Positions 55,653-64,000 of a stretch of DNA of 64,000 bases are shown piece by piece. The notes beneath the pieces were generated by a model. That model worked only from the letters and a program-made list of their open reading frames with translations. It did no database searches and was not told the origin of the DNA. Each line of letters begins with the position of its first letter. Positions within the stretch are counted from its first letter, which is position 1. The DNA comes from Paraburkholderia sp. D15 (GTDB taxonomy: Bacteria > Pseudomonadota > Gammaproteobacteria > Burkholderiales > Burkholderiaceae), in NCBI RefSeq assembly GCF_029910215.1, contig NZ_CP110395.1, positions 3,162,001-3,226,000 of the forward strand. The letters run 5' to 3'. Position numbers and translations under genes: made by a program.

Positions 55653-55711
55653 GGTCTGGCTACGTCGTAGTACGGGTTTAGCAGGAAGCGCCGCCGGCTG
55701 GAGAACGCGAG

Positions 55712-56560
55712 CTAGTTGCTCTTCGCGGACAGCGATTGCGCCGCCTGTTCGATGATGCGGGCCGATGCTTCGGGTTGCGAAAGAATGATCGCGTGGCCCG
55801 TGGGCAGCTCGAACTTCGTCGCGCCGATTTTCGCGGCGAGCTTGCGTTGCAGATCGACCGGGATGATCTTGTCTTCGGAGGCGACCACGTACCACGACGG
55901 TTTGGTCTTCCACGCGGCTTGCGTCGGCGCGTCGTCGAATACGCGTTTCGACGTGGGTTTCTGCGCGACCGACATCACGTTGGTGCGCGCTCGCGACGAG
56001 TCGTGCGCCAGGGCGAACGCGAACAGCTCCGGCTTCATCCACAACATGCCGTTCTCGCCGTCGTAGATCGCGGCAGAGCCCGGCATGGCCGGATACGACT
56101 TGAGCAGGTCGCGCAGCGATTGGCCCACATCGGGCGTGATGGCCGCGAAATACACCATGCCGCGCACCTTCGGATCGACGCCGACTTCGCTGACCGGTTC
56201 GCCGCCCCAGGAATAGCCGGCCAGCAGCGTCGGGCCGTTCATGTGCGACAGCACTTCACGGGTGGCGTGGACATCGTCGGCCAGCGAGGTCAGCGGCAGT
56301 TGAACCGCGGCCACGTTGTAGCCGTCGGCCGCGAGGATCGTGATGACTTCGTTCCAGATGCTCGCGTCGACGAACGCGCCGTGCACCAGCACGACATTGC
56401 GGACCGCCTGATCCGGCTTGACCGGTTCCGCCGCGGCATGGGTCGATGCCAGCGCGACGGGCAAACCGAGCGCGACCGACAACACGGCCGCGCGGCCCAG
56501 CTTCAACGCGCGGGAGACACGCGCGGACGGCTTGCGATGGAATGGGGATGTGTTCGACAT
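55712..56560 (-). CDS. Secreted alpha/beta hydrolase
   Basis: A 282-residue exported hydrolase with a signal peptide to about residue 44 (THAAA). LVHGAFVDASIWNEV opens the fold; Ser117 in AGYSWGGEP is the nucleophile, the acid is in SEDKIIPVD and the His in TGHAIILS. It resembles the alpha/beta hydrolases often found with MFS and SDR genes in Burkholderiaceae accessory clusters. Esterase or lactonase activity is possible. Confidence 0.87.
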   Translation of the reverse strand: MSNTSPFHRKPSARVSRALKLGRAAVLSVALGLPVALASTHAAAEPVKPDQAVRNVVLVHGAFVDASIWNEVITILAADGYNVAAVQLPLTSLADDVHATREVLSHMNGPTLLAGYSWGGEPVSEVGVDPKVRGMVYFAAITPDVGQSLRDLLKSYPAMPGSAAIYDGENGMLWMKPELFAFALAHDSSRARTNVMSVAQKPTSKRVFDDAPTQAAWKTKPSWYVVASEDKIIPVDLQRKLAAKIGATKFELPTGHAIILSQPEASARIIEQAAQSLSAKSN

Positions 56561-56619
56561 GTTGGATTCGTGGTTAGGCGGAGTGAATGGAAGGGCCAGC
56601 GGCCCTTCCCGGTGTGCGA

Positions 56620-57792
56620 TCAGGCGGCCTGGTTGACTTCGATGGCGCGCGGCTTCTGCAGCCACACGCGCACCAGGATCAGCGCGAGCCCGGCGCCGAG
56701 GAACAGCAGCGCGGCGGTGAACATGCCCGGCAGACCGTAGAGGTTGATGAACTTGCCGCCTACCGCCGCGCCCACCGCGATGCCGAGATTGGCGAACGAG
56801 GCGAACAGCGAGGTCGCGAATTCGGGCGCTTCGGGCGCTTCCGAGGTCAGCCAGATCTGCGTGATGACGAGGCTGCTGGTGTGCACGGCGCCCCAGAAGA
56901 TCATGATCACGACCATCGGCGTGACGTGTTGCTGGAACGACATGACGAGCAGCAGCGCGCCGACGATCAGGATCGGATGGACGATCACCGTCGCGATCAT
57001 GTTGCGGCCGATGAATTTGCCGGCGAGCATGTTGCCCGCCACGCCGCCGAGACCGAACAGCACCAGCAGCGCGCTGATCGTGCTGTTCGACATGCCGCCG
57101 ACGGTCTTCAGGTATTCCGCCGCGTAGCTGTACGCCGCGAACATGCCGGCGAAGATCAGGCCGGTGGACGCGATGTTCAGCCAGAGCGTGGGCTTCTTCA
57201 GGATGTTCATCTGCTGGCCCGAGCTGCCGCTGTTGCTGGCTGGCATCTGCGGCAACAGCAGCAGCACGCCGAAGAACGACAGCGCGTTGACGGCGGCCGT
57301 GAAGTAGAACGCGGCTTCGTACGAAAACGTGCTGGCGATGTAGGTCGTGATGGGTACGCCGAGCACGATGCCGATCGTCGTGCCGAGGAACACCAGCGAG
57401 GACGCCTTGGCCGCCTCTTCCTTGCGGTACAGCGAGATCGCCGAAACGAACGCGAGCGAGAAATAGACCGGATGCAACAGCGCCGGAATCATGCGCACGC
57501 CGAGCAGCACGTTGAAGTTGGTGACGAAGGCCGAGCCGAGGCTGCTCAGCGTGAACACGGCGAGCGCGATCAGCAGCATCGTCTTGCGGTTGAAGCCGGA
57601 CAGCAGCAGCACGAGGAACGGGCCGAACACCGACACGACGAGCGCGAAAATGCCGGTCAGCATGCCGGCCTGCGGCGCGGTCACGTTAAAGCGGTGGATG
57701 ATTTCGGGCATGATGCCGACCACGCCGAATTCGATGGTGCATAGGCCGAACAGGCCTAGCGCAATAAAAAAGATGGGATGTATTAATCTCAC
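56620..57792 (-). CDS. MFS transporter (DHA1-like)
   Basis: A 390-residue major facilitator. I chose the GTG at 57792 because GAGGAG lies 6 bp upstream; the longer frame would add a hydrophilic tail not seen in the family. Twelve hydrophobic segments are visible, and LFGLCTIEFGVVGIMPEI in helix 1 and FNRKTMLLIALAVFTLSSLG in the helix 2-3 region are typical of the 12-TM drug/metabolite exporters. It is the first gene of the same-strand run that ends with the RND efflux genes. Confidence 0.88.
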   Translation of the reverse strand: MRLIHPIFFIALGLFGLCTIEFGVVGIMPEIIHRFNVTAPQAGMLTGIFALVVSVFGPFLVLLLSGFNRKTMLLIALAVFTLSSLGSAFVTNFNVLLGVRMIPALLHPVYFSLAFVSAISLYRKEEAAKASSLVFLGTTIGIVLGVPITTYIASTFSYEAAFYFTAAVNALSFFGVLLLLPQMPASNSGSSGQQMNILKKPTLWLNIASTGLIFAGMFAAYSYAAEYLKTVGGMSNSTISALLVLFGLGGVAGNMLAGKFIGRNMIATVIVHPILIVGALLLVMSFQQHVTPMVVIMIFWGAVHTSSLVITQIWLTSEAPEAPEFATSLFASFANLGIAVGAAVGGKFINLYGLPGMFTAALLFLGAGLALILVRVWLQKPRAIEVNQAA

Positions 57793-58273
57793 GCCAGACT
57801 CCTCTTCTTGTGATTCGCTTGGGAATAAAACTCCGCCTGGTGCATTTATAAATCTCACGGCGATCATTAATTCGATCGCCTCATGATTCAAATGTCCGGC
57901 AGAGCGGTTACAGAGTGGAAGCGAATGTATCACCGAAGAATCGGCTTAAAATAAGCCTCTTCGTCCGATAACAAAGGAATCTTTTTCCGAGGTCGGGAGA
58001 GATTGCGGACGAGGGATGCCACGCCCTTTATGGGCTTGGCTTTGAGGTGCCGAAGAGGAGTGAAATTATGCCGTTAGCATTGCACGCGACGGCTTGGGAA
58101 GACAGTTTTATTTCTGTCTATGCAGCTTGCAGAATATGCTTTGCGAACCGCGTGCAATAGGATGCACGCGATATTACCGCATTGACAGCAAAGCGAAATA
58201 ACTGCGAGAGGACGAATACTGAAAATAGAAAACCGCGTCCAGATCTGGAAGGGCCGCATGGCGAAAAAGGCGG
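57793..58273. other. Low-GC interval upstream of the MFS gene
   Basis: 481 bp. A 30-codon ORF with a strong ribosome-binding site is listed separately. The MFS promoter probably lies in the first 150 bp. Confidence 0.35.
58068..58160 (+). CDS. Possible 30-residue small protein
   Basis: ATG 58068 follows GAGGAGTGAAATT, and the ORF ends with TAG. The product begins MPLALHATAWEDSF and holds two Cys in ACRICFA. The ribosome-binding site is strong, but composition and length do not support it further. Confidence 0.3.
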   Translation: MPLALHATAWEDSFISVYAACRICFANRVQ

Positions 58274-58675
58274 TTAATTAAAAAGCCGCGCCCATAACGT
58301 GCGCAGACGGCGCGCACGGTCTTCGAAAATGTAGGAAGCCGCTAAGGCCAGGACGGCTGAAATCACGCCCGTCATGATGTGCTCGATGTAGGGAATGCGA
58401 TAACGACTCGCGTGGGAATAGGCGTCACCGACCGAGGTCAGAAAGCCGACGATCAGCGCATTGCCGTATCGATTCCCGTAGAGCTTTGCGACAGGCGTGA
58501 ACGTCAGAAGCACGGCCAGAAGTCCGGTGAGCAGACCCGTCCGGAATGCAATCGCCCAGTGCCCGAGGCTCATGATATTGGCCCAGCTTCCCGGCATGCA
58601 GGTCATGCATGCCGTGGTCGGCTGCCAGAAGCGCTGGATAAACAGCCGGAGACGGCGCTTCCACTCAGCGGGCAT
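58274..58675 (-). CDS. Small membrane protein, unrecognised
   Basis: A 133-residue protein with two or three hydrophobic segments (IAFRTGLLTGLLAVLLTF; IMTGVISAVLALAASYIF) and a basic C-terminus. Its pattern, with PVAKLYGNRYGNALIVGFLTS between the helices, I do not recognise. The start may be GTG 58678 or ATG 58675. It lies just downstream of tRNA-Arg on the same strand. Confidence 0.55.
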   Translation of the reverse strand: MPAEWKRRLRLFIQRFWQPTTACMTCMPGSWANIMSLGHWAIAFRTGLLTGLLAVLLTFTPVAKLYGNRYGNALIVGFLTSVGDAYSHASRYRIPYIEHIMTGVISAVLALAASYIFEDRARRLRTLWARLFN

Positions 58676-58715
58676 CACGTGGTTCCGGTCAAGTCGTTGA
58701 ACGACGAGCGCTGTT

Positions 58716-58792
58716 TGGTACGGCAGGAGGGACTCGAACCCCCCACCCTCGGCTTAGAAGGCCGATGCTCTATCCAGCTGAGCTACTGCCGT
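58716..58792 (-). tRNA. tRNA-Arg (anticodon TCT)
   Basis: A 77-nt gene with encoded CCA. The acceptor stem is ACGGCAG/CTGCCGT, the D-arm is GCTCAGCTGGATAGAGC, the anticodon arm TCGGC-CTTCTAA-GCCGA and the T-arm GGGGG-TTCGAGT-CCCTC. The anticodon TCT reads AGA/AGG. tRNA-Arg genes are common integration sites, but I see no attachment repeat here. Confidence 0.96.
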
Positions 58793-59092
58793 AACGAAGT
58801 GAGGCGACGCGACATCGAACAACAACCCGCATCGCCTGCAATGACCGCTCGCGCCTGCATCGCACCGCGAGCTGATGATCTGCTGAAATTCTAACTGACG
58901 CGCCCGGCGACCGGAGATCCCGAGCCTCGCGGTCGGACCGAAAATCGGCAACAGAAACAAACAGGCCCGGCAGCACACGCAGCCGGGCCCGGATTATAAC
59001 CGATCGATCCCCACTCGCCAGCGCCCGCCTTCACGCGGCGGCGAACGCGGCAATGAACGCGGCAATGAACGCGGCAAGCGCGTCAGGCGCCG
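58793..59092. other. Interval between tRNA-Arg and uppP
   Basis: 300 bp holding the terminator above and a short tandem tract of GCGGCAATGAAC (about 59046-59075). No gene seen. Confidence 0.35.
58949..58989 (-). terminator. Terminator of uppP
   Basis: GGCCCGGC / GCCGGGCC, an 8-bp stem with a 10-nt loop, followed on the minus strand by TGTTTGTTTC. It lies about 100 bp after the uppP stop and before tRNA-Arg. Confidence 0.65.
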
Positions 59093-59923
59093 TCACACCG
59101 GTTGCTGATGCAGCACGAACCAGCCGAGGAACAACGCGCCGGCGATCACGCAATACACGCCGAACGAAGCCAGACGTCCGCGGCCTTCGAAATAGCGCAT
59201 CAGGAACCGCACGCTCAGATACGCGGCGATCGCGGTCAGCACGCCACCCAGGGCGGCGTCGGCGAGTTGGCCCGGTGCGTGGAACAGCTTCGGCAATTCG
59301 AGCACGCCCGCCGCGAAGATGATCGGCGTGCCGAGCAGAAAAGAGAACTCGGCCGCCTTCTCGGCGGTCAGGCCGGCCGCGTTGCCGGCGATCATCGTCA
59401 GGCCGCTGCGCGAGAAGCCCGGGATCAGCGCGCCGATCTGCGCGAGGCCGACAAAGAATGCCTGACGGAACGTGAGCTTCTCCGGCGCCCGATGCGCGCG
59501 CGAGCGCTGCAGACGATCGCCGAACCACAGCAGCACGCCATTGACGATCAGCGCGATCGCGACGATGCGCAGGTCATGAAAAAGCCGCTCCAGCGGTTTT
59601 TCCAGCAGCAGACCGACGATGCCCGCCGGAATCGTGCCGATGATCAGCGCCCACATCATGTGCGAGTCGTCGTTGCTGCGTCCGCCGAACGACGCGAAGA
59701 AGCCGCGCACCAGCGCGCACCAGCGCTTGCGGAAGTACCACAGCAGCGCGAACGCGGTACCGAGGTGCAGCGCGACGAGGAACGGCAGCAATTGCGGCGC
59801 GTGCTTGTCGATATGCATGCCGAACAAAGCGGGCACGAGCAACGTATGGCCGAGGCTACTCACCGGAAACAGTTCGGTGACGCCTTGCAGCACGCTCAGG
59901 AAAATCAGAAACGACAGGTTCAC
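59093..59923 (-). CDS. uppP: Undecaprenyl-diphosphatase
   Basis: A 276-residue, multi-helix membrane enzyme (BacA/UppP family) that removes one phosphate from undecaprenyl diphosphate so the lipid can carry cell-wall precursors again. The motif [13 protein letters not shown] holds the conserved Glu and the Ser-rich site, and [14 protein letters not shown] is the second active-site segment. Length and helix pattern are normal. Confidence 0.95.
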   Translation of the reverse strand: MNLSFLIFLSVLQGVTELFPVSSLGHTLLVPALFGMHIDKHAPQLLPFLVALHLGTAFALLWYFRKRWCALVRGFFASFGGRSNDDSHMMWALIIGTIPAGIVGLLLEKPLERLFHDLRIVAIALIVNGVLLWFGDRLQRSRAHRAPEKLTFRQAFFVGLAQIGALIPGFSRSGLTMIAGNAAGLTAEKAAEFSFLLGTPIIFAAGVLELPKLFHAPGQLADAALGGVLTAIAAYLSVRFLMRYFEGRGRLASFGVYCVIAGALFLGWFVLHQQPV

Positions 59924-60219
59924 GCGGCAGTCCTTGTAAGGAAAAAGTCAGGGACAGCGCGCCGTTCAAGGAATAGCCGGCGCGTCGGAAGCGCACCGAT
60001 TATGCCTGGCTGCAATGTCAGAGCCAAGCGTTTGCACCGCATTCGAGGAAAGTTTGATGCACCGCGTCACAACTCGACACCGTTGTTACGACGTGGCAAG
60101 GAATACCGGCAGTCGCGCGGCAGTTCAGATGCGCCGAGATACTGCGGCGCTACGTGCGGCACTGCGGGGAATAGACCGACCGAAAGACCAGCGGGAATCG
60201 CAGAATCGCGATGTTTCGC
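59924..60219. other. Intergenic interval
   Basis: 296 bp between the uppP start and the stop of the 28-residue peptide gene, both on the minus strand. No gene or clear signal was found. Confidence 0.3.
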
Positions 60220-60306
60220 CTAGCGTTCGAGCTTGTAGAAGAAGTAGACCGTGCTTGCCGCGAACATGCCGAACAGCGCTACACCCATTGCCATTGCGAG
60301 ATCCAT
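60220..60306 (-). CDS. 28-residue single-helix membrane peptide
   Basis: The ORF begins MDLAMAMGVALFGMFAAS and ends in YFFYKLER. CAGGAGG stands 4 bp before the ATG, an unusually good ribosome-binding site. The whole product is one hydrophobic helix with a basic tail, typical of small subunits of membrane complexes, but I do not match it to a named family. Confidence 0.6.
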   Translation of the reverse strand: MDLAMAMGVALFGMFAASTVYFFYKLER

Positions 60307-60452
60307 CACGCCTCCTGAGGCCGATTCGTCCGGATGGAAAATCACCGAACAGTCCGACGAATTATCAGCAAGGATGCCGCGCGCGCGAACCCGCAATTTC
60401 CCGAGAAGGGTTTCCCCGTAGCGCAAAGCAGCGCAGAATCATTCCTCTTGTG

Positions 60453-60494
60453 CCCTTTTTCTTGTCCTTTTCTTGTCCTTTTCTTGCCCTTTTA
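60453..60494. repeat. 11-bp pyrimidine-rich repeat
   Basis: Three to four copies of CCTTTTCTTGT just before the epimerase gene. It would give a U-rich, unstructured leader in that transcript. Confidence 0.75.
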
Positions 60495-60522
60495 ACCGTC
60501 TCTCTACCACTCCTCAGCGACC

Positions 60523-61431
60523 ATGCCCCTCTCTCCGCAACAGGACATTCTCGAGATCGCCCAGGACACCTCCGTGCTCCGCTTCGCGCCGCAAGCCGGC
60601 GGCCGCCTGATGTCGTGGATCGTCGACGGCGAATCGGTGATTCACTGGCCGGAACATGCCGACTGGAGCCAGCCCGCGCGCATCCGCGGCGGCAATCCGC
60701 TGCTGTTCCCGTTTCTTGGGCGGCATCGGGTGGACGGCAAGATCGGTTTCTGGCGCGACGCGCAAGGCACCGTCCGCGAATTGCCGATGCATGGCTTCGC
60801 ACGCGACCTGCCGTTCGAGGCGCATGCCGACGTGCACGGCGCCGGCCTGCGCCTGGTGTTGACCGACAGCGCCGCGACGCGCACCGGCTATCCGTTCGGC
60901 TTCCGTTTCGAAGCAGCCTATAGCCTCGCCGACGCGCACACGCTCGACGTCACGTTCACCACCACCAACACCGGCGACACGCGGCTGCCCTACTACGCCG
61001 GTCACCACTTCTACTTCACGTTGCCGCACACGCAACGCGGCGAGACCGTGCTGACGCTGCCGCCCACGCAACGCTGTTTTCAGCAGAGCGACGGCTCGAT
61101 CAGCACGCCCGAGCCGGGCGACGCCCGCTACACGCTCGACGAGGCGCGCATCCTCGATCGCTTCCATTGTCTGACCGGCACGCCCGATCAACCCGTGCAG
61201 CTCACCGCGCCGGGGTTGAACCGGCTAATCACCATCGATCTGCAGCGCCCGGGTTCCGTGCCCTGGTACGCGGTGACGACGTGGACCGAAGCGCCGGAGT
61301 CGGACTTCTACTGCATCGAGCCGTGGCTCGGTCTGCCGGATGCGATCCACAACGGCCAGGGTCTGCGCTGGCTCGAACCGGGTCAAACCGAAGTGGCATC
61401 GCTGCGGATCGGCGTGAGCAAACTGCGCTGA
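60523..61431 (+). CDS. Aldose 1-epimerase family protein
   Basis: A 302-residue galactose-mutarotase-fold protein. The conserved His are in ELPMHGFARDLP and YAGHHFYFTLP, and the catalytic Glu is in FYCIEPWLG. It interconverts sugar anomers, or in the YeaD branch hexose-6-phosphates. It stands alone, preceded by a pyrimidine-rich repeat. Confidence 0.88.
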   Translation: MPLSPQQDILEIAQDTSVLRFAPQAGGRLMSWIVDGESVIHWPEHADWSQPARIRGGNPLLFPFLGRHRVDGKIGFWRDAQGTVRELPMHGFARDLPFEAHADVHGAGLRLVLTDSAATRTGYPFGFRFEAAYSLADAHTLDVTFTTTNTGDTRLPYYAGHHFYFTLPHTQRGETVLTLPPTQRCFQQSDGSISTPEPGDARYTLDEARILDRFHCLTGTPDQPVQLTAPGLNRLITIDLQRPGSVPWYAVTTWTEAPESDFYCIEPWLGLPDAIHNGQGLRWLEPGQTEVASLRIGVSKLR

Positions 61432-61583
61432 ACGCAAGGGCTGAACGGAGATAATCGGCCGCTCCACGACCACCCCGCCATCCGTTTTTGGGATGGTGCA
61501 TCGCAAAACCGTTAGAATCGGACGCTTTGATTCCACCTGCCGCGTGATCGGGATCGGCGCGCGGCAGCGCTTTGCGAGGTCCA

Positions 61584-62303
61584 ATGCAGCAAACAACAAG
61601 AATGATGAAACGATTCGCCTGCGCGTCGTTACTGGCGCTCGTCGCCGCTTGCGGATCGGCGCCGGTCGCGCCGGGCTATTACCGCGTCGAACGGGGCGAT
61701 ACGCTGTCGAAGATCGCGCGCAGCAACCGGCAGTCGGTGCAGAGCATCGTGCGCTGGAACAATCTGAATAACCCGGACAGCATCGAAGTCGGCCAGGTGT
61801 TGCGCGTCGTGCCGCCCGGCAGCGCCGCGTCGACGAGCGGCGCGGTGCGTAGCGGCGGCGGTAGCGCCAGCGCGTCCGCGAGCCCACGCACGTCGCCGCC
61901 GGCGACGGACAGCGCGCCATCGGCCGCACCGGCTTCGACGATCTCGCTGGTGTGGCCGGCCGACGGCACGGTGATCCGGCGTTTCGACGGCAACAATTCG
62001 AAGGGCATCGACATTTCCGCGGCGGCGGGCACGCCGGTCATCGCGGCGGCGCCCGGCACGGTCGTGTATGCCGGCAACGGCCTGCGCGGCTACGGCAACC
62101 TGCTGATCCTCAAGCACAATTCCGAATACCTGACCGCTTACGCGCACAACCGCGTTCTGCTGGTGAAGGAAGGCCAGTCGGTCACGCGCGGCGAGAAAAT
62201 CGCCGAAATGGGCGACACCGACACGGACCGCGTGATGCTGCACTTCGAGCTGCGCTATCAGGGCCGCTCGATCGATCCCGCGCGGGCGCTGCCGCCCCGC
62301 TAA
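61584..62303 (+). CDS. NlpD-like lipoprotein with LysM and degenerate M23 domain
   Basis: A 239-residue envelope protein. The lipobox is LVAAC (Cys23). A LysM domain (31-76, YYRVERGDTLSKIA) binds peptidoglycan. After an Ala/Ser/Pro linker comes an M23 domain (about 120-235). In active M23 enzymes the zinc site is H-x3-D and H-x-H; here SKGID has lost the first His and MLH the other, leaving D143 and H220. This is the NlpD/EnvC pattern: no peptidase activity, but activation of cell-division amidases. It lies just downstream of the epimerase; the ATG 61584 has GAGG upstream. Confidence 0.9.
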   Translation: MQQTTRMMKRFACASLLALVAACGSAPVAPGYYRVERGDTLSKIARSNRQSVQSIVRWNNLNNPDSIEVGQVLRVVPPGSAASTSGAVRSGGGSASASASPRTSPPATDSAPSAAPASTISLVWPADGTVIRRFDGNNSKGIDISAAAGTPVIAAAPGTVVYAGNGLRGYGNLLILKHNSEYLTAYAHNRVLLVKEGQSVTRGEKIAEMGDTDTDRVMLHFELRYQGRSIDPARALPPR

Positions 62304-62461
62304 GCCAGATTGCCAGATCATCCCAATCCTTCCGGATCAGGGCGGTCTGGCACGATATCTGCAACCGGGGACAGGGAACCCGGCGCGTGAAAAACCGCCC
62401 AATCCGACACACGACGTGGCGTCGAGCCGCGTCATCCTCTGTTATCTGTAAGGAATCTGCC

Positions 62462-62788
62462 ATGAAGAGCGCATTGGCGTCCGTCGCGACGGCCGCGGCG
62501 ATCGGTCTCGGCCTGGTGAGCCTCGGCAGCCTCGGCGGCTGCTCCAGCACCACTACCATGACGTATCTGCCGAGCGGCGACACCGGCTTCGCGATCAACT
62601 GCAGCGGCAGCGACGCGAGTTCGAGCTGGGCCGAATGCTACAAGCGCGCGGGCGAAGTCTGCGGCAACTACGGCTACGACGTCGTCTCGAAGGATGTCGA
62701 CAACGGCGCGACATCGGGCGGCACGATCGGCGGCATTTTTGGCGCGAACGTGAAAAACCGGTCGATGGTGGTCCGCTGCAAACAGTAA
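62462..62788 (+). CDS. Small lipoprotein, unrecognised
   Basis: A 108-residue protein with AAGGAA 8 bp before its ATG and a lipobox LGGC (Cys27). The mature part has Cys pairs (INCSGS, AECYKR, GEVCGN, VRCKQ) suited to disulfides and a Gly-rich centre (GGTIGGIFG) like glycine-zipper lipoproteins. Function unknown. Confidence 0.7.
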   Translation: MKSALASVATAAAIGLGLVSLGSLGGCSSTTTMTYLPSGDTGFAINCSGSDASSSWAECYKRAGEVCGNYGYDVVSKDVDNGATSGGTIGGIFGANVKNRSMVVRCKQ

Positions 62789-62857
62789 GCCGCGCTGCAC
62801 AGCCAATCCGCGATATCAATGCAATATCCAGGCGCCGCGTCGACGCAAAAAAAACCC

Positions 62858-62885
62858 GAAAAAAAGCCCGGCACGGAGCCGGGCT
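62858..62885 (-). terminator. Terminator-like hairpin after small lipoprotein gene
   Basis: AGCCCGGC-ACGGA-GCCGGGCT, an 8-bp stem. Seven A stand before it on the plus strand, so the U-run is on the minus strand; it may act for either direction. Confidence 0.6.
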
Positions 62886-63472
62886 AACGGGGGTTCGGCG
62901 CATATCGGCAAAGGACCGGTTCACCATGCGCCAGAACGAAATCTATCAATCCGCCTTTATCAGTGCAATCGATTAATTGCGTAGCCAATGTGACAGGCCG
63001 CACGGATTCCGCATTCCGTGAATCGTAATTGTCGGAAATTGGCGGGATTAATTTGCGTCGATTGGCGGCGAATTGCGCGCTGATTATCGAACAGACAAAT
63101 AGACGAAGCGTGGCCAGACGTGGGCGCGCGCGCAGCAGATGCGTGCCGGCCAGGTAGCTGACGCAACGCCCATGGCCGATCGTTCCTGGCGCTTTCCGCC
63201 AAACCGCGCCTTACATGACGGCATGAGGCTTTAGTGCGCCAGCGCACTAAACGGCGCATTAAGCGGCATGCACGTCACAAATACGTGAATTTCAACGCAC
63301 GCAACAAATTCGCGAATGGCGAAAATATTAAATCACGTTAAATCCCCCGACGAATCAAATATCTCTATATTCGCAGATATTAAACGGGCGACTGTCGAAT
63401 GATATGCAGAGAAACGTAATCGTTCAAGCTGGCCGAATGGCTAATCCGGTCAGCCTGAAAACGCGCCTACGC
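62886..63472. other. Low-GC interval without gene
   Basis: 587 bp, AT-rich toward 63400, downstream of both flanking genes. No gene or clear signal was found. Confidence 0.3.
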
Positions 63473-64000
63473 CTACAAAACGCGCAAGCCGAGTTCCGTA
63501 ATCAGCACCGCCGCCTGCTGATGGGAGATCGTCGCACCTTTGAAGAGCGCCGCGTCGACCAGCCGCACGCCGCTCAGATCCGCATCGCGCAGATCGGCGC
63601 CGTCGAAACGCGCACCCTTCAGATTCGCGTCCTTCAGGCTGCCGCCCTCGAAGATCGCCTCGCGGAAATCGACGCCGGCCAGATCAGCGTCGGAGAAATC
63701 AAGTTGTTGCAGGGTCGCCTTGCGAAACGACAGGCCACGTAGATGCGCACCGACCAGCAAGGTTTCGACGAAGCTCAAGCCGAGCGCCGCGCACGCCTCG
63801 AAATTCGCGCCGGTCAGCTTGCAACCGCGAAACGCCGCCGATGCGAGCTTCGCGCGCCGCCAACTGGTGTTGTTTAGATCGCTGGACTGAAATGCGGCAT
63901 CGACCAGATCGGCCGAGCCGAAATCCGCCTGGCGGCCCCGGCAACGGACCCAGCGGGTATGCGAAAGCGCCGCGCCGAAAAACGAAGTCTCGACGATCGT
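63473..64000 (-). CDS. Pentapeptide-repeat protein (partial)
   Basis: The frame is open from 63473 to the window edge, so the 5' end is missing. It has an A(D/N)LxX repeat pattern: FSDADLAGVDFREAIF, LKDANLKGARFDGADLRDADLSGV and, nearer the edge, FGSADLVDAAFQSSDLNN and KLTGANFEACA. Pentapeptide repeats form a right-handed beta-helix; QnrB-like and MfpA-like members mimic DNA at gyrase, but most have no known target. A TTG at 63778 could start a shorter product, but the repeat pattern continues well past it. Confidence 0.85.
   Translation of the reverse strand, partial: TIVETSFFGAALSHTRWVRCRGRQADFGSADLVDAAFQSSDLNNTSWRRAKLASAAFRGCKLTGANFEACAALGLSFVETLLVGAHLRGLSFRKATLQQLDFSDADLAGVDFREAIFEGGSLKDANLKGARFDGADLRDADLSGVRLVDAALFKGATISHQQAAVLITELGLRVL

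Noticed and set aside
58716..58792. tRNA-Arg as an attachment site of an integrated island
   Set aside because: No integrase gene and no partial repeat of the tRNA 3' end is visible on either side in the window.

Overview
The window is a high-GC chromosomal segment of a beta-proteobacterium, most likely Burkholderiaceae (Burkholderia, Paraburkholderia or Caballeronia). The basis is codon use, the iolC-D-E-B order, a MexF/BpeF-type RND pump, the many LysR regulators, and close family matches for AlaS, GlnS and UppP. No rRNA, CRISPR array or insertion sequence was found. There is one tRNA gene (tRNA-Arg, anticodon TCT).

Layout. 1-4 kb: the 3' part of a myo-inositol catabolic operon (iolC end, iolD, iolE, iolB). 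4-6.4 kb: a lipoprotein built from two copies of one domain. 7.2-11.3 kb: a secreted G1-peptidase-like protein, a ParD-like regulator translationally coupled to a methionine aminopeptidase, and a quinone oxidoreductase divergent from a LysR gene. 11.5-14.8 kb: a lower-GC accessory patch with an orphan Imm35-type immunity gene, a HEPN-type protein, a DUF5677-like protein and an HNH-like protein. 15-21 kb: a cupin gene and a Nudix-thioesterase-livHMGF operon without a binding protein. 21-34 kb: MFS/LysR, alaS, a CoA-transferase, a small hydrolase, gamma-glutamyltranspeptidase, glnS, an orphan GltI-like binding protein and a Nudix gene. 34-39 kb: small envelope proteins, a di-haem peroxidase, an AcpA-type phosphatase and a DUF427 gene.

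39.8-57.8 kb is the most interesting part. An AfsA-type hotdog protein (the enzyme family that starts gamma-butyrolactone/butenolide signal synthesis in Streptomyces) faces an apparent FAD-monooxygenase / HAD-phosphatase / aldo-keto reductase operon. Beyond a LysR gene lies a same-strand run: MFS exporter, alpha/beta hydrolase, dienelactone hydrolase-like protein, SDR, LysR, a variant KAS III and a complete RND efflux system. I propose this is a candidate cluster for making, modifying, exporting and turning over a butenolide/gamma-butyrolactone-like small molecule. The assignment is by family and context only.

58-64 kb: tRNA-Arg, uppP, a 28-residue membrane peptide, an aldose-1-epimerase-like gene, an NlpD-like lipoprotein with a degenerate M23 domain, a small lipoprotein, and a pentapeptide-repeat gene cut by the window end. 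Several short in-frame and intergenic tandem repeats (6-, 9- and 11-bp units) are scattered through the window and look like replication-slippage tracts.
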